From contig CAWCWZ010000050.1 in the NCBI GenBank assembly GCA_963799395.1, positions 1 to 64,000 of the forward strand: 64,000 nucleotides of DNA, read 5' to 3'. The notes below the pieces were generated by a model. The model was not told where the DNA came from, ran no database searches, and worked only from the letters and a program-made list of their open reading frames with translations. Source of the stretch: Bog-752 sp963799395 (GTDB lineage: Bacteria > Actinomycetota > Thermoleophilia > UBA2241). The position numbers and the translations under genes were made by a program. Shown here piece after piece: positions 9,436-18,303 of this stretch (positions within the stretch are counted from its first letter, which is position 1; the number at the start of each line of letters is the position of its first letter).

Positions 9436-9478
9436 TTGACTGGTCTGATAGGATGGCAGTCGAGCTAATCGACCGGTC
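9436..9478 (+). promoter_or_regulatory. promoter/operator candidate for the TetR gene
   Basis: TTGACT at 9436-9441 and the extended -10-like TGATAGGAT (TAGGAT at 9449-9454) lie close together. The perfect 8-base palindrome GACCGGTC is at 9471-9478, and a near copy, GACTGGTC, is at 9438-9445. Two related half-palindromes upstream of a TetR gene suggest autoregulation. The 7-base gap between TTGACT and TAGGAT is too short for a standard -35/-10 pair, so probably only one of them is used. Confidence 0.35.
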
Positions 9479-9596
9479 AGTCAGCCGCCCATTCCACACC
9501 GGGCGACGGGCCACTGTCAAGCGCCGAACGGCGCTCGGCTCGCGCCGCACGGCGCCGAAGCGGTGCGGGTCGGCCGACAGGAAGTGAGGGGGAGCG

Positions 9597-10328
9597 ATGA
9601 CAGCCGAGCGGAGTGGGGGCACGATGCCGACGACCCGCCCCCAGACACCCTACGCCGACCGCGGCCGACCGCAGATCGCCTTCGACGATCCGCTGCCGGC
9701 GCTGCCGGAGACGGCCCAGAAGCTGCTGCTCGCGGCCAAGCACATCATCGCCACCTACGGGTTCGACGCCCTCACCCTCAACGCCGTCTCTTCGGCATCG
9801 GGCGAGAACAAGGCGATGATCGCCTACTACTTCGGCAACAAGGCCGGGCTCGTCGCCGCGGTGCTCGATTCCGTGATCCACGATGAGTACGTCTCCTCGC
9901 AGAACCGCATGCAGGACGTCGCCCCCGAGCAGCGCTGGTCGCAGTTGATCGAGGAGATGCGCCGCATGGCCGGCGCCGCCGAGGAGTTCCGCGTGTTCTT
10001 CGAGATGCTGCCCCACGTCCTGCGCGACGAAGCGCTGCGGCGGCGCATCGCCTTGCTCTACAGGTGGTACTGGAGCGTGAAGCTCGAATGGCTGGGCATC
10101 GGCAGCCCGGCGAGCGCCCTCGACGACCCCGACCTTCTCGGGCTGACCCAGCTTCTCTCCGCCGTCATCGACGGCCTCGCCGTCCAGGCCGCGATCGACC
10201 CCGCCCTCGACCTCGCGAACCCGTACCGGATCTTCGACCGGATGCTCTCGGCGTTCGTTCGTTCGGGCGACTCCGGTGAGCCCGCACCGGCCGTCGCCGA
10301 GCGCCGCTCCCGGCCCGCGCCGGCCTGA
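9597..10328 (+). CDS. TetR/AcrR-family transcriptional regulator
   Basis: A 243-residue one-component repressor. After about 35 polar residues comes the TetR DNA-binding domain at about 38-90, with the LTLNAVSSASGENKAMI helix-turn-helix and the YYFGNKAGLV signature. The C-terminal ligand-binding part is helical and ligand-unspecific. GTG/ATG choice: ATG 9597 follows GAGGGGGAGCG. It lies downstream of glpD and the aminotransferase on the same strand, with a 230-base gap holding likely operator palindromes, so it probably controls itself and perhaps the adjacent corrinoid cluster. Ligand unknown. Confidence 0.88.
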   Translation: MTAERSGGTMPTTRPQTPYADRGRPQIAFDDPLPALPETAQKLLLAAKHIIATYGFDALTLNAVSSASGENKAMIAYYFGNKAGLVAAVLDSVIHDEYVSSQNRMQDVAPEQRWSQLIEEMRRMAGAAEEFRVFFEMLPHVLRDEALRRRIALLYRWYWSVKLEWLGIGSPASALDDPDLLGLTQLLSAVIDGLAVQAAIDPALDLANPYRIFDRMLSAFVRSGDSGEPAPAVAERRSRPAPA

Positions 10329-10331
10329 CTT

Positions 10332-10363
10332 GGCGGGGCGGGGGGCGGCGGTCGCGCCCCGCC
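10332..10363. terminator. hairpin between convergent genes
   Basis: A perfect 9-base stem, GGCGGGGCG at 10332-10340 with CGCCCCGCC at 10355-10363, separated by 14 bases. It sits between the ends of the TetR gene (+) and the corrinoid protein gene (-), so it could stop transcription from both sides. There is no U-run. Confidence 0.45.
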
Positions 10364-10398
10364 GCGGCGCTAGTCCGGCGGTGGCCTGTCGCGCTCCG

Positions 10399-11050
10399 CT
10401 AGGCGACGCCCAGCAGGCCCTTGGCGGCCACCACGGCCTCGATCGCGTCTTCGGCGTAGCCGTCGGCGCCGATCTCGTTCGGCCCAGGCGCGGGTCGTGG
10501 GGGCGCCGCCGACCATGACCTTGATCTGCTCGCGCAGACCGGCGGCCTTTAAGGCCTCGATCGTCTTCAGCTGGTTGGGCATGGTGGTGGTCAAGAGGGC
10601 GGAGAGCAGCAGGAGGTCGGGCTTGACCTCCTGGCAGGTGGCGACGAAGGCCTCGGGGGCCACGTCGCAGCCCACGTCGGTGACCTCAAAGCCGGCCGCT
10701 GAGAGCATCGAGCAGACGATCGTCTTGCCGATCTCGTGGATGTCGCCGGCGACCGTGCCGGCGACGGCGATGCCGGTCGCCTTGCGGCCCTCCTTGGAGG
10801 CGTCCAGGGCGGGCTGCAGGACCCTAACTGCGGCCTTCATGGCCTCGGCCCCCTGGACCAGCTCGGGCAGGAAGAACTCGCCCTTGCCGAAGAGCTCGCC
10901 GACCTCCTCGATGCCCTTGACGAAGCCCTTGTCGAGGATGTCGGCCGCAGGCAGGCCCATGTCGAGCCCCTTCTGGGCTAAGGCGGCGGCGCTGTCGTCC
11001 TCGCCGTCGATCACCGCTTGGGCCATCTGGGAGTAGATCTCGTCGGTCAC
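10399..11050 (-). CDS. corrinoid (B12-binding) methyltransfer protein
   Basis: Small protein that carries a methyl group on cobalamin between a substrate methyltransferase and a second methyltransferase. The N-terminal helical cap has GKGEFFLPELVQGAEAM. The Rossmann B12 domain has the motif GDIHEIG (D-x-H-x-x-G), whose histidine binds cobalt, and SALLTTTM. GTG 11050 is preceded by AAGGAGGA. A one-base shift near 10,485-10,492 breaks the C-terminus: GGAPTTRAWA should continue into NEIGADGYAEDAIE and end at 10,399, giving about 217 residues, the normal size. It is the last gene of the minus-strand C1 operon and the expected partner of the two MttB-family proteins upstream. Confidence 0.9.
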
Positions 11051-11159
11051 CAGGTCCTCCTTCTGGGAAGCTCGATCGTCGTGGCAGGTGTCACCCGGGC
11101 GGCCGGCGACCTGTCCGGCGCCTTGCCACCCCTCTTTGTCGTCTTCGGCAATGCCGTGA

Positions 11160-12596
11160 TCAGTCCAGGCAGTACTCCTCGAGCTGACGTCGGGTGAGCG
11201 TGTCGAGGTCGTCTGGGGCCGTGTAGGCGGCCAGCAGCTCGGCGACGCGCTCGTCGGCTCTGGCGGCGAGGTCGCGGCTGCCGAGCGCCACCCAGTTCTC
11301 GTAGGGATCGCGGTTCATGAGCCCGTCGGCGGCGGCCTCGCGCGCGTGCCTTCTGGTGTGGGCCTGACCCAGCAGCGAGCCGCCCGGACCGACGGCCGCC
11401 ACGACGTCGAGCGCCAGTGTCTCGTCGTCGACCACGATCGGACGGTGAGCCCGTCGCAACGCGCCCAGCAGCTCGTCGTCGAGAACGAGCTTGGCCGTCG
11501 AGAAGCAGTTGAACGACGAGAGGATGCCGGCCGCGTGCAGAATGAAGTCGGCCCCCGCCCGCAGGGCGGCGTCGAGCCCGAGAGCCGACTCGGCCCCAGC
11601 CTGGGCGTCGGCCACGTGGGCGTCGGTGAGCGCGCCGCCCGTGCGCACCGGCAGGCCGAGCCGGTGACCCAGCGCGACCGTCGCGTCGACCACCGCCCAG
11701 TAGTCGGGCGCGCCCATGAGCAGCGCTCCGCTGCGCATGGAGGACACCGACGACGTGCCCCCGTACAGGAACGGGCAGCCCGGTTGGGTGAGCTGGGTCA
11801 GCACCAGTCCCGCGAGGAGCTCGGCGTGCTGCACGGCGAGCAGGCCGGCCAGCGTGAGCGGCGCCGTGGTGCCGCCCATGGCGGCGGCGGTCAGGCAGAC
11901 CGGCTGACCGAGGCGCGCCAGACGCAGAAGCGACCGGCCCGCCTCGAGCGAGAGCCGCAGCGGCGAGGTCGTGTTGATCACCGTCCACAGACGGGGCCTG
12001 TCGTGCCAGCCGGCGCCGTAGAGGATCTCCGCGACGTCCAGCGCCACCTGTAGCTCGAGCGCCGTGGTGACATCGACGCGCGACGGCTTGTCGGTGCCGG
12101 TGATGGTGGTGTGAGCGATGACCCCGGGGCGGCGCTCGTCGGGCACGTCGAGCGCCTCGATGGCGAGGCCGTAGACGTCGAGGTTGGCCGATTGGTGGGT
12201 CAAGGCCACCGCGTCGCGCACGTCGGCGAGCGTGCCGTAGCGGCGCCGGCCGCCGTCGAGCACGAAGGCGGGGCCCGACGCCGTGGCCAGCACGGGCTCG
12301 GAGCCGTCGCCCACGTGCAGGTCGAAGGCGGGGCGCCGGCCGGCTACGGTGTAGCCGGCCGGCGCCGTCGCCAGAGCCTCGAGCGACGAGCTCCTCGCCG
12401 ATGCGCGCCCGCACGCCGTCGACGGCGGCGCCGTGGGCGGCGAGCAGGGCCAGCGCCTCGGGTTCGAGGACGGCGCAGCCGACCTCGCGTAGCAGACGCA
12501 GCGCCCCCTCGTGGATCGCGTCGAGACCGGCGGCGCTGATCACAGCGTCGCCGTCCCCGCGCCGACGACCACGGCTGGACGGGCCGCGAGCGGCAC
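11160..12596 (-). CDS. MttB-family corrinoid methyltransferase, copy 1
   Basis: Member of the trimethylamine/glycine-betaine methyltransferase superfamily (non-pyrrolysine type), which moves a methyl group from a quaternary or tertiary amine to the corrinoid protein. About 475 residues with the expected conserved stretches GTLADVRDAVALTHQ, PFLYGGTSSVSSM and HYTRRHAREA-like DAHTRRH. A start at GTG 12596, eight bases after AGGAGG, gives the usual N-terminus; it needs a one-base correction near 12,545. A conservative GTG lies at 12,543. A further shift at about 12,385-12,400 separates the first 50 residues from the rest. It begins right after the stop of copy 2. The substrate cannot be told from sequence. 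Confidence 0.82.
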
Positions 12597-12613
12597 GATG
12601 GGAGCCCTCCTGG

Positions 12614-14065
12614 TCACTGGGCCGGTCTGTACCCGTCGGTGAGCTGGTCGATCGTCGCCATGACGGCGGCGGCGATCGGCGCCGGCTTGTGGTTGGCGAG
12701 GATGCCGAGGGCCTTGCGACGCGCCTTCTCGCGCAGGTCGGGCGCGCCGTCGGCCTTCCAGTTCTCGCGGGTCTTGCGGTTGAGCATGGTCGGCATCCAC
12801 TGCTGGCTGCGGACGTGCCTGGCGGTGTGCTTCTCGCGCAGGAACTCGCCGCCCGGACCGACCTTGGCGATGACGTCGACGCCCAGCGTCTCGTCGCTGA
12901 CCTCGATGCCTTCGAGGGTGCGGCGGTTCAGCGAGATGATCTCGTCGGTGATGACGACCAGCTCGAGAGCGCCGACGAGGCCGAAGGCGAGGTAGCCGAT
13001 GTCGTGGTTCAGGTTGGAGCCGGCCTGCATGGACAGCAGGGTGAGCTCGGCTGAGTCCATGCCCGCCTGCGCGTCGACCAGGTGCGAGTCGCTCGAGCCC
13101 GCGTAACCCCAGTTCGGCAGGTCGAGCCACTTGGCCATCTCGCAGATGCCGAGGATGGTCGTGTAGTACTCGGCCGAGTTGTAGAGGGCCTGTACCGTGG
13201 ACATGTCGATCTTGACCGGGCCCATGCCGAAGATGAACGGCGCCCCCGGCTTGCGGAGCTGGTGGATGACGAGGCCGAACAGCGACTCGGCCACGGCCAG
13301 CACGATGTGGCCGGCCTGCGTGATCGGCGCGGTCGCGCCGGCGCTGGGCGCAGGCGAGTAGATCGCCGGAATCCCCTTGTCGGCGCAGAAGAGCAGCTTG
13401 TCGAGCACCTCGCTGGCGTGCCGCAGGGGGCTGACCGGCTCGCCGTACATGATGAAGTAGGGCTTGGCGCGCAGCGCCTCTTCGCCGCCGCGCAGCTCGC
13501 AGGCGATCTTCCACATGACCTCGAGGTCGGCGCCGCCCTCGGCGGTCATGACCATCGGCTTGGTCGTGTTGCTGATCATGGCCCGGAAGCTCTCGAGGTA
13601 GGCGCGCGAGGCGGGCTCGACGTCGTGCGGGTAGGCGCACGACATGATGAAGTCGATGTTGGGCAGGCCGTCGCAGAGGTGCGCCGCGCGGGCGACGTCG
13701 GCCAGACCGCTCGGGCGCGGCGCGCCGCTCTCGAGGTCGTAGATCTCCATGAGGTCGGAGCCGGTGCCGAAGTAGCTGTGGTACCTGCCGACCTCCATGG
13801 CCGGCTCGCCGTCACGGTCGTAGACGCTGAAGATGGCCGGCGCCGTCGTGCGGGCCGCTTCGATCATCTCGCGCGACACGTGCACGAGATCGCCTTGTTC
13901 GACGGTCGCGCCGGCGGCGACCAGGAGGTCGCGCGACACGGCGTGCGGCACGCGCATGCCGATCTCGCTCGCGATCCGCACGGCGGCGTCGTAGATGTCC
14001 TGCTTGCCCTTCTCGGACAGCATGGTCAGCCGGCCGGTGATCACAGGGTCACGCACGTCTTTCAT
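12614..14065 (-). CDS. MttB-family corrinoid methyltransferase, copy 2
   Basis: Intact 483-residue methyltransferase of the MttB superfamily. It has no in-frame amber codon, so it is a non-pyrrolysine member like MtgB, which demethylates glycine betaine. Typical segments are SEIGMRVPHAVSRDLL near the start, the YFGTGSD strand, the SPAPSAGATAPIT loop, and the C-terminal KHTARHVRSQQWMP. ATG 14065 is preceded by GGAGGAGAC. It is clearly diverged from copy 1, so the two probably have different substrates or form a heteromer. It lies between an aminotransferase and copy 1 in the same operon. Confidence 0.9.
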   Translation of the reverse strand: MKDVRDPVITGRLTMLSEKGKQDIYDAAVRIASEIGMRVPHAVSRDLLVAAGATVEQGDLVHVSREMIEAARTTAPAIFSVYDRDGEPAMEVGRYHSYFGTGSDLMEIYDLESGAPRPSGLADVARAAHLCDGLPNIDFIMSCAYPHDVEPASRAYLESFRAMISNTTKPMVMTAEGGADLEVMWKIACELRGGEEALRAKPYFIMYGEPVSPLRHASEVLDKLLFCADKGIPAIYSPAPSAGATAPITQAGHIVLAVAESLFGLVIHQLRKPGAPFIFGMGPVKIDMSTVQALYNSAEYYTTILGICEMAKWLDLPNWGYAGSSDSHLVDAQAGMDSAELTLLSMQAGSNLNHDIGYLAFGLVGALELVVITDEIISLNRRTLEGIEVSDETLGVDVIAKVGPGGEFLREKHTARHVRSQQWMPTMLNRKTRENWKADGAPDLREKARRKALGILANHKPAPIAAAVMATIDQLTDGYRPAQ

Positions 14066-14154
14066 CGTCTTGTCTCCTCCACATGGTCGTGGTCACCGGT
14101 CGGTGCTGGTCGAGACCCGGGTGCGGTCGTGTTCGCGTGGGGCAAGTGGAGCGG

Positions 14155-15459
14155 TCACTCCCGCCCCTCGATGAAGGCCTTGAGCTTCTCGAGACCTTCG
14201 CGGATGCCGTCGGTGTACAGGCCGGAGTAGGCGAAGCGCAGGTAGCGCTGCGTCTCGCCCGGCAACGCCGGCCCGAAGTGCAGCCGCGTGCACATCGACA
14301 CGCCGGTGTGCTCGAGAATGGCGCGCCGGAAGCCCTCGTAGCCGTCGGCGTCGGCGTGCCCGGTGCGCGCCATGGCCTCGGTGACGTTGGGATACAGGTA
14401 GAACGTGGTGTTCGGCGTGACGCAGTGCACGCCCGGGGTGGCGTTCAGCACGCCCAGGCCGCGTCGCGTCGGCGCTCGAGGGTCGGCCAGGATCTCGCGC
14501 GCCCCGCTCTGGTCGCCGGTGAGCGCCTCGACGCCGGCCCACTGCACGAACTGGTTGGTGCACGACTCGCCGTTCACGTTGAGCGTGTTGCACGACGTCG
14601 ATGAACCAGCGCGGCCCGATGGCGGCGCCCAGCCGCCAGCCGGTCATGGCGTACTTCTTTGAGAACGTGTAGAGGATGACGCAGCGCTCCTGCATGCCGG
14701 GCAGCGACGAAAGCGACGGCTCGCGCCGCTGAAGCGCACGTCGAAGTAGGCCTCGTCGCAGAGCACGAAGAGGTCGTGGGCGCGCACCAGCTCGGCCAGC
14801 ACCTGGAGCTCGTCGATCGAGCACTCGACGCCGGTCGGGTTGTGCAGGTCGTTCAGGATCAGCAGCCGCGTGCGCGGCGTGATCAGGCGCTCGATCTGCT
14901 CGACGTCGAGCGAGAAGCGGTCGGCGCCCTCGACGTACGTGTAGGGCACGGCGCGTCCGCCGAAGAACTCGATGAGCGAGCTGTAGATCGGAAAGCCGGG
15001 GTTGGGGTAGAGCACCTCGTCGCCGGGGTTCATCATCGTGAGCAGGAACTTGCCGATGACCGGCTTGCCCCCGGGCTGCACGCTCACGTTGTCGACGCCG
15101 TAGCTCAGACCGCGGGCGCGACCGACGTCGAGCGCGATCGCTTCGCGCAGCTCGGGGATGCCGGCGTTCGGGCAGTAGGTCGTCTTGCCGTCGCGCATGG
15201 CCCTGGTGGCGGCCTCGGCGATGTTCGCCGGGGTCGGGATGTTGAGGTCGCCGAGGTGGAACGGGTAGACCGTCTTGCCCTGGGCGGCCAGCGCCGCAGC
15301 GTCGGCCGCGACGGCGAACACCGTCTCGGTGCCGAGGTGATCGACGCGCCCGGCGAGGGCGGCGGCGCCCGGCGCCGGACGAGTCTCCCGAGTCAGGGCT
15401 CGTGCAGGTGTCGTCGGGCCGCGCGACCCCGCCGGCGCGCTGGCGCCGGAGACCTTCAC
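14155..15459 (-). CDS. class I/II PLP aminotransferase
   Basis: About 435-residue aspartate-aminotransferase-fold enzyme that converts an amino acid to its 2-keto acid. The NPTG motif lies in LILNDLHNPTGVE, the aspartate site in LCDEAYFD, and the PLP lysine in TFSKKYAMTGWRLGAA. GTG 15459 overlaps the PanB stop as GTGA, and GGAGGACG precedes it. Two frameshifts are present, at about 14,720-14,735 and near 14,595. Each joins conserved segments cleanly and is probably a sequencing error. Being coupled to a PanB that acts on a branched 2-keto acid, it may supply or consume that keto acid. Confidence 0.83.
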
Positions 15460-16310
15460 CCGTCCTCCCCGGCATAGCCCAGGAAGCGCTCGTGCTCACC
15501 CTCGAGCATGTGGTAGCAGTGCTGCTCCTCGGGGAACTTGCCGCCGCGAACGTCGGCGACGTACTGGCGGAGGGCGGCAGTGGAGACGCCGGCGAGATCC
15601 GCGTACTTCTTGACGAACTTGGGAGTGAAGGCCTGGAAGGTGCCCAGGACGTCGCTCACGATCAGCAGTTGGCCGTCGACCTGCTCGCCGGCGCCGATGC
15701 CGAGCACCGGGATGGGCAGCTCGGCGGTGATGAAGGCGGCCACCTCGGGCGGCACGGCCTCGACCAGAAGGAGCTGGACGCCGGCCTCGCAGAGGGCGCG
15801 AGCGTCTTCGACCACGAGCTTGGCCGACTCGAGCGTGCGGCCCTGGGCCTTGTGGCCGCCGAGCTGCCCGGAGCTCTGCGGCGTGAGGCCGATGTGGCCG
15901 CAGACGACGATGCCGGCGGCGAGGATCGCCTTGACGCGGCTGATCACCGAGACGCCGCCTTCGAGCTTGATGGCGTCGACGCCGGCCTCCTTGAGAAAGC
16001 GCCCAGCATTGCGCACGGCCTCTTCGTCGGAGACCTGGTAGCTCATGAAAGGCATGTCGCCGACCACGAACACATCGGGCGCCGCCCGGCGCACGGCCTC
16101 GCAGTGCACGATGCACTGGTCCATCGTGACCGGCACGGTGCCGGGATAGCCGTAGACGCACATGCCGAGCGAATCGCCGACCAGGATCATGTCGACTCCG
16201 GCCTCCTGCTCGAACGTGGCGGTCGGGTAGTCGTAGGCGGTGAGCCAGGCGATCTTCTCGCCCGCGCGCTTCATCTGCTGAAGCTCGAGCACGCCCTTCT
16301 TTGCCGACAT
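15456..16310 (-). CDS. panB: 3-methyl-2-oxobutanoate hydroxymethyltransferase
   Basis: A 284-residue TIM-barrel enzyme that adds a hydroxymethyl group from 5,10-methylene-tetrahydrofolate to 2-ketoisovalerate to make ketopantoate, the first step of pantothenate synthesis. Family signatures are LTAYDYPTATF, MILVGDSLGM, the VTMDQ segment, DAIKLEGG and GHIGLTPQS. ATG 16310 follows GAGGAGGT. panC and panD are not beside it. Instead it is coupled to an aminotransferase and methyltransferases, so either it makes pantothenate in an unusual setting or it has been recruited to hydroxymethylate another keto acid. Confidence 0.88.
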   Translation of the reverse strand: MSAKKGVLELQQMKRAGEKIAWLTAYDYPTATFEQEAGVDMILVGDSLGMCVYGYPGTVPVTMDQCIVHCEAVRRAAPDVFVVGDMPFMSYQVSDEEAVRNAGRFLKEAGVDAIKLEGGVSVISRVKAILAAGIVVCGHIGLTPQSSGQLGGHKAQGRTLESAKLVVEDARALCEAGVQLLLVEAVPPEVAAFITAELPIPVLGIGAGEQVDGQLLIVSDVLGTFQAFTPKFVKKYADLAGVSTAALRQYVADVRGGKFPEEQHCYHMLEGEHERFLGYAGEDG

Positions 16311-16372
16311 GTTCGTACCTCCTCGTTTCTACGGGTCGCACGGATTGCCGGCGCGAACGCACCGGCGGCCCG

Positions 16373-16839
16373 TCATTCCTCGGGAAAGACCGGCCAGCCC
16401 TCGTCGGCCACCGACTCCGCCATGATCAGCATGGTCTCGAACTGCCTCACGCCGGGGATCTTGGCGAGGTCGACCCTGATCATCTGGGCAAGGTGCGTGA
16501 GGTCGCGCAGGGCGAGCACCATGATCATGTCGAACTGCCCGGTGACGTGGTAGCAGGCGCGCACGCCGACCACGTCCTTGATGGCCTCTTCGAACTCCCT
16601 GATGGCCTGCTCGCTGTGCTCGCGAAGCTTGACAACGGTGAGCGCCTGAACGGTGATGTCGAGGGCCGCGGGATCGACGATCGCGCGGTAGCTGCGGATC
16701 GCCCCGCTCTTTTCGAGGCGTCGCACGCGGCCGAGCATGGCCGAGGGCGACAGCTCGAGATCGCGCGCGAGGGCGCCAGATTGGACTTGCGTCCTTCGTG
16801 CTGCAGCGCCATGAGGATTTCACGGTCGAGCTGGTCCAC
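16373..16839 (-). CDS. AsnC/Lrp-family transcriptional regulator
   Basis: About 155 residues: an N-terminal helix-turn-helix (LDREILMALQHEGRKSNLA, then the MLGRVRRLEKSGAI recognition part) and the C-terminal RAM ligand-binding domain (VKLREHSEQAIREFEE, GVRACYHVTGQFDMI). GTG 16839 follows GGGAGGCGGC. A one-base shift at about 16,755-16,785 splits the helix-turn-helix between two frames. It lies 62 bases upstream of panB on the same strand and so is probably the first gene and amino-acid-responsive regulator of the C1 operon. Inverted repeats upstream are likely binding sites. Confidence 0.85.
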
Positions 16840-16874
16840 GCCGCCTCCCGTCGTCGATTCAGGCCAAACACAGT

Positions 16875-16922
16875 CTTTCAGCCGAAAGTTCTTCCCGCCA
16901 AGAATAGCACAGAACATTCTGT
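16875..16922 (-). promoter_or_regulatory. inverted repeats upstream of the Lrp gene
   Basis: Two inverted repeats 36-83 bases from the Lrp start: CTTTC-AGCC-GAAAG at 16875-16888 and the perfect palindrome ACAGAACATTCTGT at 16909-16922. AT-rich symmetric sites just upstream of an Lrp gene in GC-rich DNA fit an autoregulatory operator of this family. Confidence 0.45.
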
Positions 16923-17286
16923 CGCGGCTGAGGACAATGGGGCTCCATACTCACCTCGCGATGTTCTCGCGACGTCTAGCCGCCCGCGCCCAAGCGGAGC
17001 CCTGCGCCCCTACGGCGACGCCGCCGGCGAGATGACGCAGGTGCGTCTCTACGAAGACATCGCGCGGACCGAGCTCAGGCTGCCCCGCGAAGAGTGGGCG
17101 CGGCGGTCCGCCTGCCGAGCGCAGGCGACCCCCCCCCCCCCCCGCCCCGGACGGGCGCCGGCGGGCCCCGGGCGGCGAGAGCGCAGGCGATCCCCCGGGC
17201 GACGAGCCGCCGCGGCGGTCGATCGGGGCCGTTCATGCCGCCTTCTTTACGCTCCCGCGCGCGAAGATCGACGCCGCGGCGGCGAC
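16923..17286. other. gene-poor stretch with a 15-base C tract
   Basis: No convincing gene. C runs from 17129 to 17143 without a break. On the minus strand a short reading frame begins at ATG 17235 after AAGAAGGCGGC (MNGPDRPPRRLVARG) and runs into the homopolymer. On the plus strand ATG 17032 opens MTQVRLYEDIARTELRLP, which also runs into it. Either could be the start of a real gene broken by an assembly fault at the tract. Confidence 0.4.
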
Positions 17287-18303
17287 TCAGCCGGGCGGCG
17301 AGCCGCCGGCGAGCCCGTCGCCGGCGGCGGCAGGGGAGAGGCTCGCCGAGGCGCCGCGATCGGTCGTGGCCAGCGTGAACGGCCGCGAGCGCACGCCCAC
17401 GCGAGCGAGCGCCCCGACCATCGCCGCGGCGACGTCGCCGACCGCCGCTCCCGGCGCCGGGAAGGCGATGAGACTGGGCCCGGAGCCCGAGACCGCGACG
17501 GCGGCGGCGCCGGCCGCGCGGGCCGCCGCCATGGCGTCCATGCCGCCCGGCATGTGCTCGAGGCGCTGCGCCTGATGCAGCCGGTCGTCCATGGCCTTGC
17601 CGAGCAGCTCCAGGTCGCCGCGCCGCAGGGCCTCGACCACGAGCGCGGCTCGGCCCATGTTGTAGACGGCGTCGGCCAGGGCCACGTAAGTGGGCAGCTC
17701 GGCCCGCGCCGCGCTCGTCGAGTACTCGATCTGGGACACGGCCAGCGCCACCTCGACCGGCCGGACCTCGATGCGCTCCGTGAGCAGGCCTTCCTCGCCG
17801 TTCACGACGACGACGAGGCCGCCGTCGAGCGCCGCCGCCACGTTGTCGGGATGGCCCTCGACCTCGACGGCGAGCGCCAGGATACCGGCGGCGCTCACCG
17901 GCCGGCCGAGAAGCTCGTTGGCGCCGAGCAGCCCCGAGACGATGGCCGAGGCGCTCGAACCGAGGCCCGAAGAGAGCGGCACTGCGACCTCGCAGTCGAT
18001 GCGCAGCCCGGCCGGCATGGGCGCCCCCGTTTCGTCCATGAGCCGCCGGAAGGCGCGCACGACGAGGTTGTCGGCGCCGTGCGGCAGCACGGCGCTGCCC
18101 TCGCCGGCGACCCTCACCGCGACGCCCTCGCCGGCGAGCCTGAAGGTCGCGACGTTCCACAGGTCGAGCGTCAGGCCGAGGCAGTCGAATCCCGGACCGA
18201 GGTTGGCCGTGGTCGCCGGAGCGACGACCCTCACCGCGTCGGGCCCGGCGCCGAGGGACGGCAGCGGCGGCCGTCCGGGGGATCCCGCGCTCACCGCGGT
18301 CAC
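17287..18303 (-). CDS. thrB: homoserine kinase (GHMP family)
   Basis: Phosphorylates homoserine with ATP in threonine synthesis. About 338 residues. The N-terminal motif VVAPATTANLGPGFDCLG and the phosphate-binding loop VPLSSGLGSSASA are diagnostic, and the C-terminal GSGPSLIAF motif is present. GTG 18303 overlaps the DedA stop as GTGA; GTG 18294 is an alternative. thrA and thrC are not in the window. Coupling to DedA is unusual and no functional link is evident. Reads through without frameshift. Confidence 0.9.
   Translation of the reverse strand: MTAVSAGSPGRPPLPSLGAGPDAVRVVAPATTANLGPGFDCLGLTLDLWNVATFRLAGEGVAVRVAGEGSAVLPHGADNLVVRAFRRLMDETGAPMPAGLRIDCEVAVPLSSGLGSSASAIVSGLLGANELLGRPVSAAGILALAVEVEGHPDNVAAALDGGLVVVVNGEEGLLTERIEVRPVEVALAVSQIEYSTSAARAELPTYVALADAVYNMGRAALVVEALRRGDLELLGKAMDDRLHQAQRLEHMPGGMDAMAAARAAGAAAVAVSGSGPSLIAFPAPGAAVGDVAAAMVGALARVGVRSRPFTLATTDRGASASLSPAAAGDGLAGGSPPG

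Noticed and set aside
10320..10370. A second contig join between the TetR gene and the corrinoid gene.
   Set aside because: Both genes end normally, a terminator-like hairpin lies between them, and base composition does not change. No evidence for a join.
11346..12053. Plus-strand frames over the MttB genes as genuine genes.
   Set aside because: Shadow frames; the minus-strand translation has clear family motifs.
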